A DNA stretch of 64,000 bases, taken from assembly GCF_016909075.1 (NCBI RefSeq), contig NZ_JAFBFC010000005.1:124001-188000 (forward strand). Direction: 5' to 3'. Both the position numbers and the translations under genes were made by a program. The stretch comes from Priestia iocasae. GTDB lineage: Bacteria; Bacillota; Bacilli; Bacillales; Bacillaceae_H. The notes beneath the pieces are model-generated. The model saw only the letters and a program-made list of their open reading frames with translations, was not told the origin of the DNA and ran no database searches. Position 1 is the first letter of the stretch, and each line of letters starts with the position of its first letter. Shown here in pieces: positions 59,503 to 64,000 of the stretch.

Positions 59503-60366
59503 TGCCATTTGCTTTGAAAGAACGGCTAGAATTGCTTGAGCCACACCATCTTCATCATTCGTTCCAGTTACTTCATCACTATAAATTTTCACGCCATCCG
59601 GTGCATTCCCCATCGCAATGGCTTTTCCTGCTTTTTTAAACATAGATACATCGTTGTAATTATCACCAATGGCTACGGTATCTTTAAGGTCGATGTTACG
59701 CTCCTTTACAAACTCAGCAAGCGCCATTCCTTTTTGTGCACGTAAATCGTTGACTTCAATGTTTTCTTTACCAGAAGAGCTAACTGCAATTCCTTCAAAG
59801 GTTGCTAAATCAGACTTTGCTTTCTCTAATTTTTCTTCATCAAAAGAGAAAGCCAGAAGTTTATAAATCGAGATGTTCTGATCGTCATAAAGAACATCAT
59901 ACGTATCAACAAGGGTGACATTTCCTTTTTCGAAACGCTCTTTTGCTCCTTCTAGTAGCTTTTCATAATCATTTTTTAAGCTTGCGCTCATGTAAATATC
60001 CATGACAACGGCTAACGCTTTATCGTAATCATTCGAATACGTTCCTTTGTTCGTGTACACTTCAAAATATAAATCATAATGCTGAAAGATTTCTTGCACA
60101 GATTTAATATGAGTCGTATCAAGACTGATTGAAGAAAGCCTGTCCCCTTTAGGATTTCGAACTTCAGATCCATTCACACAAATAATATGTGTATCAATCC
60201 CTGCTTCTTGAAGGACATACTTTGCTTCTTCATAGGACCGCCCTGTTGCAATGACCACTTCAATTCCTGCTTGTTGTGCCGCTCTAATCGCATCCGCATT
60301 TTCTTTACTTACCACTTGTTCACTGTTGACCAATGTTCCATCCATGTCAATGGCAATACACTTCAT
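59500..60366 (-). CDS. Cof-type HAD-IIB phosphatase
   Basis: Cytosolic sugar-phosphate-type phosphatase, 288 residues from MKCIAIDMDGTLVN (AAGGAAGG upstream). HAD motifs: nucleophile DMDGTL, motif II TGRSYEEA, motif III Lys in LRAQKGMAL, motif IV GDNYNDVSMF. A C2B cap separates motifs II and III. Substrate cannot be read; relatives act on erythrose-4-phosphate, FMN or sugar phosphates. Confidence 0.88.
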   Translation of the reverse strand: MKCIAIDMDGTLVNSEQVVSKENADAIRAAQQAGIEVVIATGRSYEEAKYVLQEAGIDTHIICVNGSEVRNPKGDRLSSISLDTTHIKSVQEIFQHYDLYFEVYTNKGTYSNDYDKALAVVMDIYMSASLKNDYEKLLEGAKERFEKGNVTLVDTYDVLYDDQNISIYKLLAFSFDEEKLEKAKSDLATFEGIAVSSSGKENIEVNDLRAQKGMALAEFVKERNIDLKDTVAIGDNYNDVSMFKKAGKAIAMGNAPDGVKIYSDEVTGTNDEDGVAQAILAVLSKQMA

Positions 60367-60539
60367 GTTGCTTGACACCTTCCTTTTATGTGAGTCCTTG
60401 TTGTCCATTTTATCGTAACCAATGAAAGTTGACCTTATATGTGCTTTATGTAAAAAGCTTGTTTACTTTCTAACTATAAGAGATTGTTTATTATCTTTAT
60501 CATCACTGATGCGAAACATACTCTTTTCACTTCATAAAA

Positions 60540-60591
60540 AAACAGTCGTCTTCAAAGGTATGAACATTCATTCCTCTCTTTGGAGACAACT
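60540..60591 (-). terminator. Terminator of the pgmB-cupredoxin unit
   Basis: Minus strand AGTTGTCTCCAAAG pairs with CTTTGAAGACGACT, followed by seven T. Confidence 0.85.
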
Positions 60592-60598
60592 GCTACAT

Positions 60599-60988
60599 TT
60601 ATTCAACAATGACCTTAAATGTCATCATGCCATGACCTGTTCCACATAGTACACTACATTGACCTTCATACTCACCTTTTTGTGCTACAACAAATTCTGT
60701 CGTTTCATTGTCCTCCGCCTTTACATTAAGCCCTGGAATCCAAAGGCCATGAGGAGCACCCTCTTCACTTTTAAGTGTGAGTTTGACTGTATCTCCTTCA
60801 TTCACCGTCAGTTCCTCTGGTTCAAATTTGAAGTCCTCAGGCTGACTACCTGTTTTCCCAACCACAGTGACTTCTTTTACTTCACCAGTCGGTGTTGCTG
60901 ATGATTGATTGTTCTCTTCTTTACTCGCATCATTGCTACAGCCAACAATAAAAATGGCTATTATCAGTCCCATCATCCACTTTTTCAT
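60599..60988 (-). CDS. CuA-type cupredoxin lipoprotein
   Basis: Membrane-anchored copper protein, 129 residues. Lipobox IVGC puts the lipidated cysteine at 17; a short N/S/E-rich linker leads to a cupredoxin domain (about 38-129) ending C111-SVL-C115-GTG-H119-GM-M122, the CxxxCxxxHxxM ligand set of the CuA site, with H80 as the other histidine. It resembles a free-standing COX2 domain, so it may carry electrons or deliver copper to cytochrome oxidase. Its start overlaps the pgmB stop (ATGA). Confidence 0.85.
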   Translation of the reverse strand: MKKWMMGLIIAIFIVGCSNDASKEENNQSSATPTGEVKEVTVVGKTGSQPEDFKFEPEELTVNEGDTVKLTLKSEEGAPHGLWIPGLNVKAEDNETTEFVVAQKGEYEGQCSVLCGTGHGMMTFKVIVE

Positions 60989-61650
60989 CTACCTATTCTC
61001 CTCTCATTAAATCGCTTCCTTATTTCTTCTAAATGGAGCTCTTCTGTACTTTTCACATGCCAATCAGCTGCTTCCATCTCTTCATGAGTACCAACACCGA
61101 TTGAAAACATGTTCGTTTGTAAAATTGCTCTTAATCCGGCTTCACCGTCTTCAATTGCTACACATTGCGCTGGATCTACACCTAAGTATTGAGCAGCTGC
61201 AAGGAAAATTTCTGGATCTGGCTTTCCTCGTCTCACTTTCTGAACATCTACAATATGCGCAAAGAAAGGTGCAAGACCTAGCTTATCCACTACTTGCTTT
61301 GCATTTGAACTTGAAGAAGCAATTGCTACTTTTATACCTTCTTGCTTTAACTGTTTTAATAAAGGTAAAATACCAGGAAGAACATCAGCGCTTGTTAGCT
61401 GTTGAATAGACGCTTGATAAAATTCATTTTTCTTATCACCAAGCTTCTGTTTGTCTTCATCTGTAAAAAAACGATTGCTTTTACTTACTAAAGCATCAAT
61501 GGTTTTCCGGCGACTCATACCTTGAAGTTGCTGATTCCATTTTCGTGTAAACGAAACACCTATTTCATCTGCTATCCGTTTATTCGCTAAGTAATAAAAG
61601 TCAACCGTATCCGCAATCACTCCATCTAAATCAAAAATAATTGCTTGCAT
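60985..61650 (-). CDS. pgmB: Beta-phosphoglucomutase
   Basis: Converts beta-glucose-1-phosphate from maltose or trehalose phosphorolysis to glucose-6-phosphate. It is a HAD protein of 221 residues: nucleophile and acid DLDGV (8, 10), cap motif TRKWNQQLQGMSRRKT, SSSSNAKQ, KPDPEIFL and acidic IEDGEAGLRA. GTGGGGG precedes the ATG. Divergent from an alpha-glucoside PTS gene, which supports a role in disaccharide use. Confidence 0.92.
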   Translation of the reverse strand: MQAIIFDLDGVIADTVDFYYLANKRIADEIGVSFTRKWNQQLQGMSRRKTIDALVSKSNRFFTDEDKQKLGDKKNEFYQASIQQLTSADVLPGILPLLKQLKQEGIKVAIASSSSNAKQVVDKLGLAPFFAHIVDVQKVRRGKPDPEIFLAAAQYLGVDPAQCVAIEDGEAGLRAILQTNMFSIGVGTHEEMEAADWHVKSTEELHLEEIRKRFNERRIGR

Positions 61651-61789
61651 GCGTTTCCCCCACTTTCATCAAGTATAGTGTAGCATACTCATTCTTTAAA
61701 AAGCTTTGATGAAGATGCCGAGTATCCAGCTTTTCTCCTACGCTCTAAAAAGAAAAAATAAAAAAATAGTAAAATAGCAAACAATTCTA

Positions 61790-61839
61790 TTGCATTATGT
61801 AAGCACTTTTATTACAATAGGTCTATGCAAACGGTTGCA
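61790..61839 (+). promoter_or_regulatory. malP promoter with LacI-type operator
   Basis: TTGCAT (61790-61795), 17-bp spacer, TACAAT (61813-61818); the palindrome TGCAAACGGTTGCA (61826-61839) lies at the expected start. A second palindrome ATGTTG-CA-CAACAT is at 61842-61855. The central CG and TGCAA arms are those of LacI/GalR-family operators. Confidence 0.75.
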
Positions 61840-61935
61840 CTATGTTGCACAACATTTTGCACCTAAGTGACGCTTAATTAAACGATTCTTTTTAAAAATA
61901 ATGAAAACCCATACATAGGGGAGGGAGCTAACATC

Positions 61936-63573
61936 ATGAAAAAATTCTTTTCATTTGATTTTTGGCAAAAATTCGGAAAAGCCTTATTAGTAGTAGTAGC
62001 AGTTATGCCAGCAGCAGGGATTATGATCTCTCTTGGTAAATTAGTTGCCATGACAGGTGGAGACATCGCATTATTGCAAACGATTGCACGAGTGATGGAA
62101 GACATCGGTTGGGGTGTTATTACAAACCTTCATATTTTATTCGCAGTAGCCATTGGGGGCTCTTGGGCGAAAGAACGTGCGGGTGGTGCTTTCGCAGCAC
62201 TTATCGCATTCATCTTAATTAACCGTATTACAGGTGCTATCTTCGGTGTAAACAGCGGCATGCTTTCTGATTCTGAAGCAACTGTTACATCACTATTTGG
62301 TCAAGAGTTAGTCGTAACTGATTACTTTACATCTGTATTAGGTGCACCAGCTTTAAATATGGGTGTATTTGTTGGGATTATCTCTGGTTTCTTAGGTGCT
62401 AACTTATTTAACAAGTATTACAACTATGATAAATTACCAGATGCTCTTTCATTCTTCAACGGTAAACGTTTCGTTCCGTTCGTTGTTATTGGTGGCTCGA
62501 TTGTAACCGCTATTATTATGTCGTTAGTATGGCCGTTCATCCAAGGCTTACTAAATAGCTTTGGTGAGTGGATTGCAACATCTCGTAACACAGCGCCAAT
62601 CATTGCGCCATTTATTTTCGGTGCATTAGAGCGTTTATTATTACCTTTTGGTTTACATCATATGTTAACGGTTCCGATGAACTATACAGAGCTTGGTGGA
62701 ACATATCAAATCCTTACAGGTTCTGGTGCAGGCTCAACAGTAGCTGGACAAGATCCATTATGGTTAGCTTGGATTGCAGACTTAAACAGCTTCCTAGCAG
62801 CTGGTGACACGGCTAGCTACAACCAATTATTAAACGATGTAACACCTGCTCGTTTTAAAGTAGGTCAAATGATTTTATCTTGTGCTTCATTAATCGGTAT
62901 CGCGTATGCTATGTACCGTAATGTAGACAAAGAAAAGCGTGCAAAATATAAATCAATGTTCTTCTCAGCTGGATTAGCTGTATTCTTAACAGGTGTAACA
63001 GAGCCAATTGAATTCATGTTCATGTTTGCTGCTCCAGTATTATATGTGGTCTATGCAGTAATGACTGGTTTAGCATTCGCAGTGGTTGATTTAGTCGATA
63101 TTCGCGTTCACGCGTTCGGTGTGATTGAGTTGTTAACTCGTACACCAATGATCGTAAAAGCTGGATTATGGTTAGATTTCGTCAACTTTATTATCGCTTG
63201 TCTTGTGTTCTTTGGATTAAACTTTGCTGTTGCAAACTTTATGATTAAAAAGTTCAACTTCCCTACTCCAGGTCGTAACGGTAACTACATTGAAGACGAA
63301 GGTGGAGCTGAAGGTTCTAGCTCTGTCAAAGAAGGTTCACTTGCTCCAACTATTGTTGCTTTATTAGGTGGAAGCGAAAATATTCAAGACGTTGATGCGT
63401 GTATGACTCGCTTACGTGTAACAGTAAAAGATGCTTCAGCAGTTGCAAGTGAAGCAGATTGGAAGAAAAACGGTGCATTAGGTTTAATTGTAAAAGACCA
63501 AGGTGTACAAGCAATCTACGGTCCAAAAGCGGATGTTCTAAAGTCAGATATTCAGGACTTGTTAGGAGCGTAA
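61936..63573 (+). CDS. malP: PTS alpha-glucoside transporter, EIICB
   Basis: Membrane permease that imports and phosphorylates maltose-like alpha-glucosides. The 545 residues comprise an EIIC domain with about ten helices (start FGKALLVVVAVMPAAGIM; substrate region GLHHMLTVPMNYTELGG; FLTGVTEPIEFMF), a G/E/S-rich linker (about 440-465) and a C-terminal EIIB domain with the phosphorylated cysteine in QDVDACMTRLRVTV. No EIIA is fused, so the glucose EIIA is presumably borrowed. GGGGAGGG precedes the ATG. Confidence 0.9.
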   Translation: MKKFFSFDFWQKFGKALLVVVAVMPAAGIMISLGKLVAMTGGDIALLQTIARVMEDIGWGVITNLHILFAVAIGGSWAKERAGGAFAALIAFILINRITGAIFGVNSGMLSDSEATVTSLFGQELVVTDYFTSVLGAPALNMGVFVGIISGFLGANLFNKYYNYDKLPDALSFFNGKRFVPFVVIGGSIVTAIIMSLVWPFIQGLLNSFGEWIATSRNTAPIIAPFIFGALERLLLPFGLHHMLTVPMNYTELGGTYQILTGSGAGSTVAGQDPLWLAWIADLNSFLAAGDTASYNQLLNDVTPARFKVGQMILSCASLIGIAYAMYRNVDKEKRAKYKSMFFSAGLAVFLTGVTEPIEFMFMFAAPVLYVVYAVMTGLAFAVVDLVDIRVHAFGVIELLTRTPMIVKAGLWLDFVNFIIACLVFFGLNFAVANFMIKKFNFPTPGRNGNYIEDEGGAEGSSSVKEGSLAPTIVALLGGSENIQDVDACMTRLRVTVKDASAVASEADWKKNGALGLIVKDQGVQAIYGPKADVLKSDIQDLLGA

Positions 63574-63577
63574 TGAA

Positions 63578-64000
63578 ATGAAACTTTTAACACTCAATTG
63601 TCACTCATGGCAAGAAGAGAATCAGCTAGAGAAAATTCAATCTCTAGCTGAGACAATTAAAGAAAAAGCATATGATGTCATTGCTCTTCAAGAAGTTAGT
63701 CAGCTAATTGAAAAGCCTGTTGTCTATGACAATGTAAAAGAAGGCAACTATGCGCTTGTGTTGATAGAGGAACTAAAAAAGCTTGGAGTAGACGATTATT
63801 CTCTTATTTGGGATTTTGCTCACATCGGATATGATATTTATGAAGAAGGTCTTGCGGTGTTAACGAAGCATCCTCTCATTGAAAGTCATTCCTTCTTCAT
63901 TTCACAGAGCAAAGATACGGATTTCTGGAAAACACGTCGAATTGTTGGAGCGACGGTTGCTCATAACGACCAGGAAATCTCTTTCTATTCTTGTCATCTT
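63578..64000 (+). CDS. Endonuclease/exonuclease/phosphatase family protein (3' part missing)
   Basis: The first 141 codons are visible, starting four bases after the malP stop with GGAG inside malP, so it is in the same operon. MKLLTLNCHSWQEEN and DVIALQEVSQ are the first two motifs of the EEP fold (metal-binding Asn and Glu), followed by YDIYEEGLAVLTKHPLI and TRRIVGATV. Sphingomyelinase-like or nucleotide/lipid phosphatase roles occur in this family; the substrate is unknown. Placement beside a sugar PTS is a recurring Firmicute arrangement, as far as I recall. Confidence 0.8.
   Translation, partial: MKLLTLNCHSWQEENQLEKIQSLAETIKEKAYDVIALQEVSQLIEKPVVYDNVKEGNYALVLIEELKKLGVDDYSLIWDFAHIGYDIYEEGLAVLTKHPLIESHSFFISQSKDTDFWKTRRIVGATVAHNDQEISFYSCHL

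Overview
The window looks like a piece of a low-GC, endospore-forming Bacillaceae chromosome, most likely the Priestia (Bacillus megaterium) branch. The main evidence is long synteny with Bacillus subtilis: tdk-rpmE-rho-glpX-murA2-tal-fbaA-spo0F-ywjG-pyrG-rpoE, then fadF-cls-uvsE, argS-ywiB, speE-speB-pbpG, ywhD-ywhC-ywhB, ywgA-ywfO, rsfA-lipL-pta-hemQ-cwlJ-gerQ and ung. Several sporulation or germination genes are present (spo0F, pbpG, rsfA, cwlJ, gerQ, a YhcN/YlaJ-type lipoprotein). Start codons were chosen by ribosome binding site; GTG and TTG starts are common. No rRNA, tRNA, CRISPR array, prophage or intact insertion sequence was recognised.

Layout. (1) 1-11.7 kb: housekeeping block, almost all on the minus strand. 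Regulation is readable here: a C-rich, G-poor rho leader, a sigma-H-like promoter before spo0F, and a pyrG leader with all parts of the CTP-sensitive reiterative-transcription attenuator. (2) 11.9-22.6 kb: fatty-acid and branched acyl-CoA catabolism (fadF, thiolase, 3-hydroxybutyryl-CoA dehydrogenase, two acyl-CoA dehydrogenases, a TetR regulator and fused isobutyryl-CoA mutase icmF). Two matching FadR-like operators lie at fadF and before the thiolase gene. (3) 22.7-27.1 kb: cardiolipin synthase, UV endonuclease, argS and ywiB. (4) 27.1-32.1 kb: a self-contained sigma-54 module, consisting of an enhancer-binding activator divergent from a YfcC-type transporter and an isoaspartyl dipeptidase, with a consensus -24/-12 promoter. 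(5) 32.1-47.1 kb: polyamine synthesis, sporulation PBP, site-2-protease-like protein, a folded unexplained intergenic element, an HD hydrolase, lipoate transfer, acetate metabolism, haem synthesis, spore germination and uracil-DNA repair. (6) 47.2-53 kb: a bacterial staygreen-family protein, the oxidative pentose phosphate genes zwf and gndA, a redox-type HxlR/nitroreductase pair and a YflT-type stress gene. (7) 53-58.5 kb: alanine module (AGCS symporter, AdeR-like regulator, alanine dehydrogenase, alanine racemase) with catabolite-response elements. (8) 58.6-64 kb: pyridoxine kinase, HAD hydrolases, a CuA-type cupredoxin lipoprotein, and beta-phosphoglucomutase divergent from an alpha-glucoside PTS transporter with a LacI-type operator. 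The right edge cuts an endonuclease/exonuclease/phosphatase-family gene.

The best candidates for under-described biology are the sigma-54/YfcC/IadA module, the staygreen homologue in a non-photosynthetic bacterium, the structured element after ywhB, and a small family of extragenic hairpin repeats. The rest is ordinary core genome. All family assignments were made by reading sequences, without database searches.
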